Source of the DNA: a bacterium
Lineage (GTDB): Bacteria > Arandabacterota > Arandabacteria > Arandabacterales > Arandabacteraceae
DNA length: 35,263 nt
Reading direction: 5' to 3'
Assembly: GCA_025774845.1 (NCBI GenBank)
Contig: JALGZP010000010.1
Coordinates: 46,106-81,368 of the forward strand
The notes beneath the pieces were generated by a model. The model ran no database searches. It saw only the letters and a program-made list of their open reading frames with translations, and was not told the DNA's origin. Below, piece after piece: positions 16,471-24,032 of the stretch (positions within the stretch are counted from its first letter, which is position 1; the number at the start of each line of letters is the position of its first letter). The position numbers and the translations under genes were made by a program.

Positions 16471-16596
16471 CCTTGCTCAGGAAAGGCATTCGCTGGAGAC
16501 CAAAGGGCTTCCCGGCCTGGTCCGATTGGGCTGGCGAAGCCCTCGGGCCGCAAGCGAATGTCTCATTGAGCAAGGCGGGCCGAGGACAAAGCCAGC
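16471..16596. repeat. dispersed repeat, copy 2 (imperfect palindrome)
   Basis: The left arm begins with a 24-nt block at 16471-16494 that is identical to 630-653. The right arm, about 16549-16596, is an inverted relative of the same unit and matches copy 1 over about 70 nt. The two arms pair with each other: CCTTGCTCA, then CATTCGCT, then AGGGCTTC appear on both. They can fold into a long interrupted hairpin around a loop near 16520-16530. No transposase or obvious target duplication was found. It lies between the divergent tag and rpmB genes. Confidence 0.7.
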
Positions 16597-16689
16597 GCGC
16601 GGCGCCGGCGGTCTGACCCGCTATAAAGGGTTGCGGGGTTGGAGGCAAAGTGGTAGGTTGGTGAGAGGTGAATAAGAAGGAGACTTACG

Positions 16690-16881
16690 ATGGCCAAAAG
16701 ATGTGAAATCTGCGGGAAGGGCCCCCTGTTCGGGAGCCGTGTAAGCCACGCACACAATGTCACCAACAGAAGGTGGAACCCCAATTTACAGCGGGTCAGG
16801 GTACGCGTCGCAGGAAAGACGAAGAAGATGTACGTGTGTACCAGGTGCCTGAAGTCAGGCGCTGTGGAGAAGGCCCCCTAA
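16690..16881 (+). CDS. rpmB: 50S ribosomal protein L28 (zinc-binding form)
   Basis: The product has 63 residues with the L28 marks KRCEICGKGPLFGSRVSHAHN and TNRRWNPNLQRVRV. It carries two Cys pairs (CEIC at 5-8 and CTRC near 50), so it is the zinc-ribbon (C+) form. A strong AAGGAG lies 8 nt before the ATG. It is a single-gene unit on the plus strand. Its TAA shares bases with the TAG of the convergent radical SAM gene, so the two transcripts must overlap unless one ends inside the other gene. Confidence 0.97.
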   Translation: MAKRCEICGKGPLFGSRVSHAHNVTNRRWNPNLQRVRVRVAGKTKKMYVCTRCLKSGAVEKAP

Positions 16882-18347
16882 GAAGCGTACTCGTCGAGAA
16901 GCCTCTTCTTTGAGACGCCGCTGTCAATGAAGTCCCAGGGAAGGGGCTTTCGTGTATCCAGCTCTTCGTGAGGATCCCGCATGCGACCCTGTTTGAGAAA
17001 AGTCTTGAGGGGGCGGTGCGTGACCGCCGCTTCGAGGAGCGCGGTCGAGAGTGACCTGTCTCCTCTTGCCAGTATGGCCTCGGTCCAGGCTTCATCAATC
17101 GACGCGAGTTTAAGTGAGCATCCCGTAAAACGTCTGATCTCCCTCAGGATCTTGTACCGTTCCCTGAGTGTCTTCCGCTCCGCAAATGCGGCCCACTGGA
17201 AGGCCGTGTGAGGCTTGGGAACAAATGGGCCCACTGCAACGGAGAGTTTCGACTTGCCCCGAACACCTCCCAGTTCGGACACAAGCGAGACTATCGCTTC
17301 GACGTCCTTGTCGGTCTCACCCGGCAAACCGATCATGAAGTAGAGTTTTATTGTGCGAATGCCCGCGGCCGACAGGTATGAGACGGCATCGAAAATCTGC
17401 TTTCGTGTGATCCCCTTCCCTATCCGCCGGCGGAGCCGCTCACTGCCGGTCTCGGGTGCAATTGCAATCGTCCTCACACCACATGCGGCAAGAAGACCCG
17501 CAACGTGTGGAGAGACCTGGTCGGCCCTCAGGGAGGATATCCCGACCCTGCGTCCTTCACCCTCAAGCCATTCGACAATAGGCACGATATCGGGATGATC
17601 TCCGACCGCAGTCCCCACGAGCCCGACCTTGCGGTGATCCGCGCACCGGTCCATCACTATCTCCCCGGATCTCATCCGGACCGGTCTATAGAGATTGCCC
17701 GCCGCGCAGAACCGGCATCCTCTTCCACATCCCCGCCCGACTTCGACGAGGAACATATCTCCGAAGTGGGAAGCCTCCTGCTTCAAGGGCTCAGCGGCTA
17801 TACTCTCCGTCTCAGCCCAGACCCTGCGTACTTTCTTTCCACCGAGCGTGGGAACATATACGCCTTCGATCCCGCCGATCTCCTCAAGCAGTTCTGCCTT
17901 GGACCGGGCGTAGACTCTGGCATTGTCGACCACACCTAGTAACCGGTCGATCACGACCTCGGCCTCACCGATGACCCCGGCGTCAATGAAATCGGCCACC
18001 GGCAGTGGGTTGGACGACATCGTGAACCCGCCGCAGACGACCAGCGGGAAGACGTCGGTCCTTTCGGATGCCAGCGGCGGAATGCCGGCCATTCCCAGAA
18101 GTTCCGGTATATGGACGAAATCGTTCTCGTACGCGACTGAAAGAGCCACAACGTCGAAACTGCTGACCTCGGTCCGGGAGGAAGCCCCCAGTAAGAGACC
18201 TTTCTTCTTTGAGACTACCTCATCGGTACGGTCCTGTGGCAGGTACGATATGTCCGCCAGACCCAGTTTCCGCCTGAACATCTCAAACACTTTGAGGAAG
18301 CCGAGGCTGGCAAATGCTACCTCTTTGACATTGGGATAAACAAGCAC
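16878..18347 (-). CDS. radical SAM protein with N-terminal B12-binding-like domain
   Basis: About 490 residues follow the chosen GTG. The first 150 residues resemble the B12-binding-like domain of TIGR03960-type proteins (LVYPNVKEVAFASLGFLKVFEM), with no DxHxxG cobalamin motif visible. The radical SAM core then carries VEVGRGCGRGCRFCAAG; Cys207, Cys211 and Cys214 (CxxxCxxC) would bind the 4Fe-4S cluster. ISSLRAD, IAPETGSERLRRRIGKGI and YFMIGLPGETDKDVEAI follow. Such proteins modify RNA, proteins or small molecules; the substrate is unknown. The start is uncertain: the frame is open to an ATG at 18494, but the extra N-terminus overlaps the TPR gene and is Arg-rich, and no candidate has a clear ribosome binding site. 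It is the last gene of the dcw operon and ends in the rpmB stop codon. Confidence 0.82.
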   Translation of the reverse strand: MLVYPNVKEVAFASLGFLKVFEMFRRKLGLADISYLPQDRTDEVVSKKKGLLLGASSRTEVSSFDVVALSVAYENDFVHIPELLGMAGIPPLASERTDVFPLVVCGGFTMSSNPLPVADFIDAGVIGEAEVVIDRLLGVVDNARVYARSKAELLEEIGGIEGVYVPTLGGKKVRRVWAETESIAAEPLKQEASHFGDMFLVEVGRGCGRGCRFCAAGNLYRPVRMRSGEIVMDRCADHRKVGLVGTAVGDHPDIVPIVEWLEGEGRRVGISSLRADQVSPHVAGLLAACGVRTIAIAPETGSERLRRRIGKGITRKQIFDAVSYLSAAGIRTIKLYFMIGLPGETDKDVEAIVSLVSELGGVRGKSKLSVAVGPFVPKPHTAFQWAAFAERKTLRERYKILREIRRFTGCSLKLASIDEAWTEAILARGDRSLSTALLEAAVTHRPLKTFLKQGRMRDPHEELDTRKPLPWDFIDSGVSKKRLLDEYAS

Positions 18348-18390
18348 ACCTGAGAGGCCGGACAAGCCGGAACGATCCGCACGGGGCGGT

Positions 18391-20061
18391 TTACGTCTCA
18401 ACGCTCTGCTTGCCGGTAGATGGCCTGTCGAGCACAAACGATTGCTTCTCCGCAAGCGCCACGACATTGTGGGGATCGATGGCCAGGACTTCATCTACCT
18501 GTTGCAGGGCCTCATCCTCCCTGCCCAGTCTCCTGAGAGCGAAACTGAGTGCGATCCTGGCATCTATGAAGTTGGCATTTATCTTGATTGCTTCATTGAA
18601 CTCCTCTATTGCCTCTTTGATGTCTTCCTTGCTCAGGTAGGCCTCACCGAGTCTACACCTGACATCCGCGAAACCCGGGGATGCGTCCCTGGCTTGCTTC
18701 AAGTAGTCGATCGCTGTGTCCACGTCTCCGTCCGTCCGGGATATCTCTCCAAGATGGATCAGCGCTTCAGTGTTGCCGGGTTCGAGCTTCACCGACTTCA
18801 GGAAGAGATCCCGGGCCCTTTCGGTGTTGCTCTTACGCAGATAGGCCACACCGAGCGTTGAGTATACCGACGCACTCGGAGCAGCACCGAAGTCCCGGCG
18901 CTCGAGCACCTCCACCGCGTCGTCGTAGTCACCCAGCCCGAGCATCAGATGGCCGGCAAGACCCATCTCTTTTTCGATATCCGTGGCAATCGACAGCGCA
19001 CCGGAAAGCGCCTGCCTGGCTTCCTGTTCGCGCCCGAGGAAATAAAGGCATACCGCGCTGTAATACTTGGCACGGGCATAGTCGGGCAGAATGTGGAGGG
19101 CTTCACCGAATGAGGCGAGTGCCTCTTCCACGCGCCCCATCTTGAAGAGCGCCAGACCCTTGCAGCAGTGGATGTCGGGATAACACGCCGCCATTTCAAG
19201 TGCGTTGTCGAACTGCTCTACCGCCTCGACATAACGACCCTTGAGTATGAAGGCATTTCCCAGATAGAAGAGGGCATCTACATAGCGCGGATTCAGCTCC
19301 AGCGCTGCAACAAGTTCTGTGATGGCATCGTCGACGCGGTTATCTTCGAGATAGACGATCGCCAGTTTCACTCTGACATCGGCCCAGGCGGGCTTCTTTT
19401 CGCGCGCGTCCTCGAACTCGGCGATGGCGGCAGAGAGATCGCCGTGATTATAGGCTTCCACTCCCCGGTCGATGTGCTCGTGGCTCACGCGTCTCTCTTC
19501 CATCATGCCTTTGAGATTGCCCAGCATGGTTTCAAGCGCCTGCACGTGATACTTGCCCGACACCGGATGGGACGGCAGGTTCCCGGCCTCAAGACCCTGG
19601 TCGATCGCTTTTCTCAGCTGGGACTTCGCCTCCACCTGGTTGCCCAGCTCGTGGAGGCATATGGCCAGATGACACCGGGCCTCGACATACTCCGGGTTTA
19701 TCTTGATAGCCTCACCCAGTTCCCCGGCCGCTTCCTCGAAGCGCCCCAGGTTCTCATATGCCATGCCGAGGTAGTAGTGGAGATCCGGATACTCGGGGTT
19801 GACCTTGAGCGCCCTCTCAAACTCCAAGAGGGCATCCTCATACTTCCCCTTTCTGTAGTGCACGAGACCGATGTTGGCCCGTGCCCTGGCGGCATAGAAA
19901 ACCCCGAGGTTGTAGTAGGGGCTGCGGTGATCGCTCGTGCCCGATATTACCTCCTCAAACTCCGCTACAGCCTCTTCATACTCGCCATTGCTGTAGTGGT
20001 CCATGCCTTTGAGGTAATGATCGTCCTTCTTTCCACCAAAGACCCTGTCGAGTAGCGACAT
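18391..20061 (-). CDS. large TPR repeat protein
   Basis: The 556-residue product consists almost entirely of tetratricopeptide repeats, about a dozen by eye. The 34-residue units have the W/Y-x-x-L-G, A/Y and P pattern, for example YYLGMAYENLGRFEEAAGELGEAIKINPEY and DALFYLGNAFILKGRYVEAVEQFDNAL. No signal peptide or membrane helix is visible, so it is probably cytoplasmic, a protein-protein scaffold. The start ATG lies 10 nt after the ftsZ stop, with AGGGGGT upstream. Its place between ftsZ and a radical SAM gene suggests a role linked to division or to the modification enzyme. That is inference, since TPR proteins are functionally diverse. Confidence 0.85.
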   Translation of the reverse strand: MSLLDRVFGGKKDDHYLKGMDHYSNGEYEEAVAEFEEVISGTSDHRSPYYNLGVFYAARARANIGLVHYRKGKYEDALLEFERALKVNPEYPDLHYYLGMAYENLGRFEEAAGELGEAIKINPEYVEARCHLAICLHELGNQVEAKSQLRKAIDQGLEAGNLPSHPVSGKYHVQALETMLGNLKGMMEERRVSHEHIDRGVEAYNHGDLSAAIAEFEDAREKKPAWADVRVKLAIVYLEDNRVDDAITELVAALELNPRYVDALFYLGNAFILKGRYVEAVEQFDNALEMAACYPDIHCCKGLALFKMGRVEEALASFGEALHILPDYARAKYYSAVCLYFLGREQEARQALSGALSIATDIEKEMGLAGHLMLGLGDYDDAVEVLERRDFGAAPSASVYSTLGVAYLRKSNTERARDLFLKSVKLEPGNTEALIHLGEISRTDGDVDTAIDYLKQARDASPGFADVRCRLGEAYLSKEDIKEAIEEFNEAIKINANFIDARIALSFALRRLGREDEALQQVDEVLAIDPHNVVALAEKQSFVLDRPSTGKQSVET

Positions 20062-20071
20062 GTCCTACCCC

Positions 20072-21214
20072 CTAGTCACTGTGCCTCCTCATAAAAGCAG
20101 GAGTTTCGTAATCTACGTCGAGGCAGGCATCCACAGAGACCCTTGTCTCACTGTCGACTTCCGGGATGTCACGTCTCTTGAACGCCCTCTGGAGAAAACT
20201 GCCGTTGATCCGGCCGGGCTCACTGTGGTCCCGAAGAATCGATCTGTCCTCGGTCGAGCTCTTGCCGATTCCGGTTGCGATCACAGTCACTCTGATCTCA
20301 TCGTTGAGGGTTTCGTCGATAGCTGTTCCGAAAATCACATTCGCTTCGGATCCCGCGGCGTCATAGATCGTATTCGCTGCATCGGATATCTCCGAAAGCG
20401 ACATCAGGGAGCCACCCGTAACATTTATCAGGAGGCCTTTCGCACCTGCGATGCTGACATCATCAAGAAGCGGGCTGCGGAGAGCTCTATTAGCGGCTTC
20501 CTTTGCCCTGTCATCACCTGACGCACTGCCGGTACCCATGATCGCATCACCCATTTCCGACATTATCGTTCTGACGTCTGCGAAATCAAGGTTGATTTCT
20601 CCAGGTATCGTTATCAGATCGGAAATGCCCCGGGTGGCCTTGAGGAGTATCTCATCAGCCATGGCGAACGCGTCCAGGAGCGGCGTGTCCTTCGCAACCA
20701 CCTGGAGGAGTTTCTGGTTCGGTATCCCGATTACCGTATCAACCTGCCGCTTGAGCTCGTCGATACCTTCCTGCGCCTGCTCCTTCCGTCGCTTGCCCTC
20801 GAAGGCAAACGGTTTCGTGACTATCGCAACAGTCAGGGCTCCGGACGCTTTTGCAATCTCCGCGACGACAGGGCTGGCACCCGTACCCGTCCCACCACCC
20901 ATACCGGCGGTGATAAAAATCATGTCCGCTCCGTCAACGACCTCGCTCATCACGTCACGGTCTTCCTCGGCCGCACGTCTTCCGATCTCCGGATCACCTC
21001 CGGATCCAAGCCCCTTGGTTATGCGGCTTCCGATCTGGATCTTGGTACCGGCCGACGACTTTGTAAGAGCCTGGCAATCGGTGTTAACGGCGACAAACTC
21101 AACACCCTGCAGATTCGAGAAGATCATACGGTTGACTGCATTGTTGCCTGCACCGCCGACGCCGATCACTTTCATCTTTGCGCTGCCAACGTTTTCGATT
21201 TCGAACTGGATCAT
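20072..21214 (-). CDS. ftsZ: cell division GTPase FtsZ
   Basis: FtsZ polymerises with GTP into the ring that guides septum formation. The 380-residue product has the nucleotide loop GGAGNNAVNRM near 20, the tubulin signature GGGTGTG at 106-112, and the T7 catalytic loop NLDFADVRTIM near 205. After a short variable linker comes a canonical C-terminal tail (DYETPAFMRRHSD), the binding site for FtsA and other partners. The linker is short, so the whole protein is near the minimal size. GAGGT lies upstream of the ATG, 18 nt after ftsA. The ftsA-ftsZ order is the usual one. Confidence 0.98.
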   Translation of the reverse strand: MIQFEIENVGSAKMKVIGVGGAGNNAVNRMIFSNLQGVEFVAVNTDCQALTKSSAGTKIQIGSRITKGLGSGGDPEIGRRAAEEDRDVMSEVVDGADMIFITAGMGGGTGTGASPVVAEIAKASGALTVAIVTKPFAFEGKRRKEQAQEGIDELKRQVDTVIGIPNQKLLQVVAKDTPLLDAFAMADEILLKATRGISDLITIPGEINLDFADVRTIMSEMGDAIMGTGSASGDDRAKEAANRALRSPLLDDVSIAGAKGLLINVTGGSLMSLSEISDAANTIYDAAGSEANVIFGTAIDETLNDEIRVTVIATGIGKSSTEDRSILRDHSEPGRINGSFLQRAFKRRDIPEVDSETRVSVDACLDVDYETPAFMRRHSD

Positions 21215-21232
21215 TGAACCTCACCTCTGTTC

Positions 21233-22465
21233 CTAGAACACCGTACTAACCCATCTTCTCACTTTCACCAATACGTTTCCTATTCCTCCCTGCGTGTCGA
21301 CGGCGGTCACACCCCCTTTCACAATTGCATTACCGGCGAAGTGTAGGAGACCTACACCCGTTGACATTCTTGGATCATTGACGTATTCCACGAGGCCACC
21401 GACGTTTTCAGGCGTGCCCATTCTGGCAGGCATCGAAAGAACATCCTCGGCAAGATCTTCAATGCCGGTGATCAGCGATGTCCCACCCGTGAGCACAACC
21501 CCCGCGCCAAGAACCTCATAGTATTCACTCTTCATCAGCTGCCCCTTGACGAGATAGAGTATCTCTTCAAGACGCGGCCTGATTATCTGGGCGATAACCT
21601 TCCTTGATATCGGTCTCGTCTTCCGGCCCTGCACACCCGGCACGTCGATGATTTCGTGCTCAGAGGTCGACGCCCGTGCACAGCCGTACTCGATCTTCAG
21701 GTTTTCCGCCTGGCCGAACGGCGTACGCAGTCCGATCACCAGGTCGTTGGTAACATTGTTTCCCCCGAAAGAAAGGACAGCCGTGTGCCGGATCGCGCCG
21801 TCCTTGAATACAGAGATGTCCGTCGTGCCGCCGCCGATGTCAACCACCGCAACGCCCAGGTCCATCTCCTCCTGAGTCAGGACGGCGAGACCTGTGGCGA
21901 GCGGTTGGAGCACCAGGCCTGAGACGTCGACACCTGCCCGTTTCACGGACTTGATCACGTTCTGCGCGCAGGTGGTGGCACAGGTTATGATATGTGCCGC
22001 AACCTCTAGCCGTATGCCTGACATGCCGATGGGCAGGTCTATCCCGCCCTGGTCGTCGACGACGAATTCCTGCGGTATCACGTGGAGTATGAGCCGGTCA
22101 CTGGGCACAACCACCGCACGTGCGGCGTTAACGACCCGCTCGACATCATGCTCGCTTATTTCCTTGTCCGGTCTTGAAACCGCAACAACACCCGTGCTGT
22201 TCATTCCCCGCACGTGATCACCCGATATACTCACGAATGCCCCGCGTGCCGAGTGGTCGGTCATGATCTCAGCTTCCTGAATGGCCGCTTCAATCGCCGA
22301 GATCGTCTTCTCTATGTCAACTATCACGCCCCTGCGGATCCCTTCACACTTCTTGGTCCCGACACCGATGATCGAGGGCTTACCGCTCTTGTCGATCTCG
22401 GCTACGAGTGCGCTAACCTTGGTGGTACCGAGATCCAGTCCCATCACCTTTGCCGGTAAAGCCAA
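21233..22465 (-). CDS. ftsA: cell division actin-like protein FtsA
   Basis: FtsA tethers FtsZ to the membrane and links it to the septal synthases. The 410-residue product has the actin-like phosphate loops (MGLDLGTTKVSALVAEID and VVDIGGGTTDISVF), an adenosine-binding block (VVLTGGTSLITGIEDLA), and the FtsA-specific 1C region before it. It ends with a short amphipathic helix (VLVKVRRWVSTVF), the usual membrane-targeting tail. Translation begins at TTG (22465), fixed by an excellent AAGGAGGT 7 nt upstream. No in-frame ATG fits as well before the conserved first strand. Confidence 0.96.
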   Translation of the reverse strand: MALPAKVMGLDLGTTKVSALVAEIDKSGKPSIIGVGTKKCEGIRRGVIVDIEKTISAIEAAIQEAEIMTDHSARGAFVSISGDHVRGMNSTGVVAVSRPDKEISEHDVERVVNAARAVVVPSDRLILHVIPQEFVVDDQGGIDLPIGMSGIRLEVAAHIITCATTCAQNVIKSVKRAGVDVSGLVLQPLATGLAVLTQEEMDLGVAVVDIGGGTTDISVFKDGAIRHTAVLSFGGNNVTNDLVIGLRTPFGQAENLKIEYGCARASTSEHEIIDVPGVQGRKTRPISRKVIAQIIRPRLEEILYLVKGQLMKSEYYEVLGAGVVLTGGTSLITGIEDLAEDVLSMPARMGTPENVGGLVEYVNDPRMSTGVGLLHFAGNAIVKGGVTAVDTQGGIGNVLVKVRRWVSTVF

Positions 22466-22468
22466 TTG

Positions 22469-23119
22469 TCATACCTCCTTGTCGAATCCGCGAGGCGCCC
22501 GGTCCCACTCAACAACTACCTGGCGCCCGAACCTGAGATCTATCCTGGCAACATGCATGTTCTGTTGCCTGGCCTGCATGAGTATCTGACCGAGCCTCTC
22601 AACCTTGGCCACATAGGCGCCGTGGCCGAGCTCGGCCAGTGTGCCGCCTGTGAGAATCACCCTGGGATGTTCGAGGTCTTCAAGATTGACCTCAGAGAGT
22701 ACATCCATAAGAAAGGGAGAGAGCTCGAAAGCCCGGACTATCGCGAGTCCCAGCACCGCCTCGGGGGTCGAGAGTCTTACACCGGGTTCACAGCCGGCCG
22801 GGAGAAAACCCGTGAGTGCCGGAAGATCGCCCGCACCGGATGCGCTGTCGCACCAGGTGACATATCCCTCCCGGTCAAGCCCCATGACCATACCCTGGCC
22901 GGTGATCAGCGCCCACGTCTCTCCGGGAGACCTTCCCTCCGAATCTGCATCGCGCGGTCCAAGCACGGTGTCCTTCACCTCGGCCAGGTAGCCCACGGCC
23001 CGCACGGCCACTCTTTCGACGGCGTCCGTGAAAGCATAGTTGACATCACCTGTTACCTTGAATGTCAGCCCGCCCGAGATCAGCCCGATCACGACCAGCG
23101 AAAGCACGCTTACTTTCAA
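22469..23119 (-). CDS. ftsQ: FtsQ-like divisome protein (divergent)
   Basis: This 216-residue protein sits exactly where ftsQ is expected, between murB and ftsA. It has one membrane helix at 4-20 (VSVLSLVVIGLISGGLTF) after a very short cytoplasmic N-terminus and a periplasmic part. The final block (ERLGQILMQARQQNMHVARIDLRFGRQVVVEWD) matches the C-terminal beta domain of FtsQ. The POTRA domain after the anchor is hard to recognise, and the protein is shorter than E. coli FtsQ (276 aa). The assignment relies on position plus topology plus the C-terminal match. The start is TTG with GAGGAG 6 nt upstream. Confidence 0.7.
   Translation of the reverse strand: MKVSVLSLVVIGLISGGLTFKVTGDVNYAFTDAVERVAVRAVGYLAEVKDTVLGPRDADSEGRSPGETWALITGQGMVMGLDREGYVTWCDSASGAGDLPALTGFLPAGCEPGVRLSTPEAVLGLAIVRAFELSPFLMDVLSEVNLEDLEHPRVILTGGTLAELGHGAYVAKVERLGQILMQARQQNMHVARIDLRFGRQVVVEWDRAPRGFDKEV
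22473..22480 (-). promoter_or_regulatory. ribosome binding site fixing the TTG start of ftsA
   Basis: AAGGAGGT lies 7 nt before the TTG, within the last codons of ftsQ. This is close to the full complement of the 16S tail, so a rare start codon is paired with a near-perfect binding site. Confidence 0.75.
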
Positions 23120-23125
23120 GTCGAT

Positions 23126-23131
23126 CTCCTC
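23126..23131 (-). promoter_or_regulatory. ribosome binding site fixing the TTG start of ftsQ
   Basis: GAGGAG overlaps the murB stop region and lies 6 nt before the TTG at 23119. No ATG precedes the membrane helix in this frame. Confidence 0.6.
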
Positions 23132-24032
23132 AGTCCCTTCCGATCACGTTTATTTCGAGCTCCAGGTCGATTCCGTACTCGTCCTGGACCTTGTCTCTTG
23201 TCTCGTTTATCAGGTCGAGGATCTCCCCGGCCGTAGCCCCACCGGTGTTCACTACCCAGTTGCCGTGTATCATGGAGATCTCGGCCCCTCCCTTTCGGGA
23301 ACCTTTAAGACCTGCATGGTCTATCACTCTCCCCGCCGCATCGTCCGGAGGGTTCTTGAACACACAGCCGGCTGTATTCTCCCCGGTCGGCTGGGTCGTC
23401 CTTCTCATATTCAGGTACTCCTCGACCTTGTGACGGGCTTCCTCAACCTCACACCTATACCCGGCGAGGAGGACATCGGTCACAATCCAGGTCTTGTCGA
23501 TGCCGGAGTGCCTGTATCCGAAGCCAAGATCTCCCGGTGAGAGCCTGCGCGCGGTCAGATCGTCGGTCAGCACTCCAAGCTCCACGAGCCGGCTTGAGAC
23601 CCAGACGTCTCTTGATCCTGCGTTTGTAACCACAGCACCTCCAACGGTGCCGGGTATACCGGCAAGAAACTCCAGACCGCCTATGCCCGACGACGTCGCC
23701 TTACTCACTGTTTCCGCAAGGCTCGCACCGGCACCCGCATGGATGTGTTCTCCCTCGGCCTCGATCGTGGCAAAGTCATCAACGAGCCGGATCACCACCC
23801 CTCCCACGCCACCGTCCCTGACCAGGACGTTGGAGCCGTTACCCAGGGCCATCACGGGCAGCGAGTGGGTCTTTGCGAGTGCAAGCAACCTCTTCAAGGC
23901 ATCGATGTCCGATACCCAGACCATGAGATCACAGGGTCCACCCACGGCGAAGCTGGTGTGAAGGGACAGGAGCTCGTCCTTTCTTGCAGCTATGCCTGCG
24001 ATCTGGTCTATCTCTTCAAACACATCAGTCAC
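23130..24032 (-). CDS. murB: UDP-N-acetylenolpyruvoylglucosamine reductase
   Basis: MurB reduces UDP-GlcNAc-enolpyruvate to UDP-MurNAc using FAD and NADPH. The 300-residue product is of the shorter type II form. FAD-binding blocks are HTSFAVGGPCDLMVW, LGNGSNVLVRDGGVGG and AGASLAETV...FLAGIPGTVGGAVVTNAGS, with GYRHSGI following. At the usual proton-donor site the motif reads AGCVFKNP, with Cys223 in place of the more common Ser. Some active MurB proteins have the same change. It starts with GTG with GAGGAGG 8 nt upstream, overlapping the murC stop by 8 nt. Confidence 0.96.
   Translation of the reverse strand: MTDVFEEIDQIAGIAARKDELLSLHTSFAVGGPCDLMVWVSDIDALKRLLALAKTHSLPVMALGNGSNVLVRDGGVGGVVIRLVDDFATIEAEGEHIHAGAGASLAETVSKATSSGIGGLEFLAGIPGTVGGAVVTNAGSRDVWVSSRLVELGVLTDDLTARRLSPGDLGFGYRHSGIDKTWIVTDVLLAGYRCEVEEARHKVEEYLNMRRTTQPTGENTAGCVFKNPPDDAAGRVIDHAGLKGSRKGGAEISMIHGNWVVNTGGATAGEILDLINETRDKVQDEYGIDLELEINVIGRD

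Larger units (their letters stand above)
16356..16689. other. divergent intergenic region (tag / rpmB)
   Basis: This 334-nt gap contains the tag leader and promoter candidate, repeat copy 2, and a purine-rich leader of rpmB with a good ribosome binding site (AGAAGGAGA at about 16674-16682). A plus-strand promoter for rpmB is not obvious; TTGCGG at 16631 with TAGGTT at 16654 is only a weak match. No gene is supported in it. Confidence 0.6.

Noticed and set aside
16620-16648. Possible second minus-strand promoter for tag (TTGCCT, 17 nt, TATAGC)
   Set aside because: Four of six matches in both boxes, but it would have to transcribe through the palindrome, and a better promoter lies closer to tag.
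18348-18494. N-terminal extension of the radical SAM protein to the ATG at 18494
   Set aside because: These 49 residues overlap the end of the TPR gene, are Arg-rich and do not resemble the domain start of relatives. Not fully excluded, since no other start has a strong ribosome binding site.
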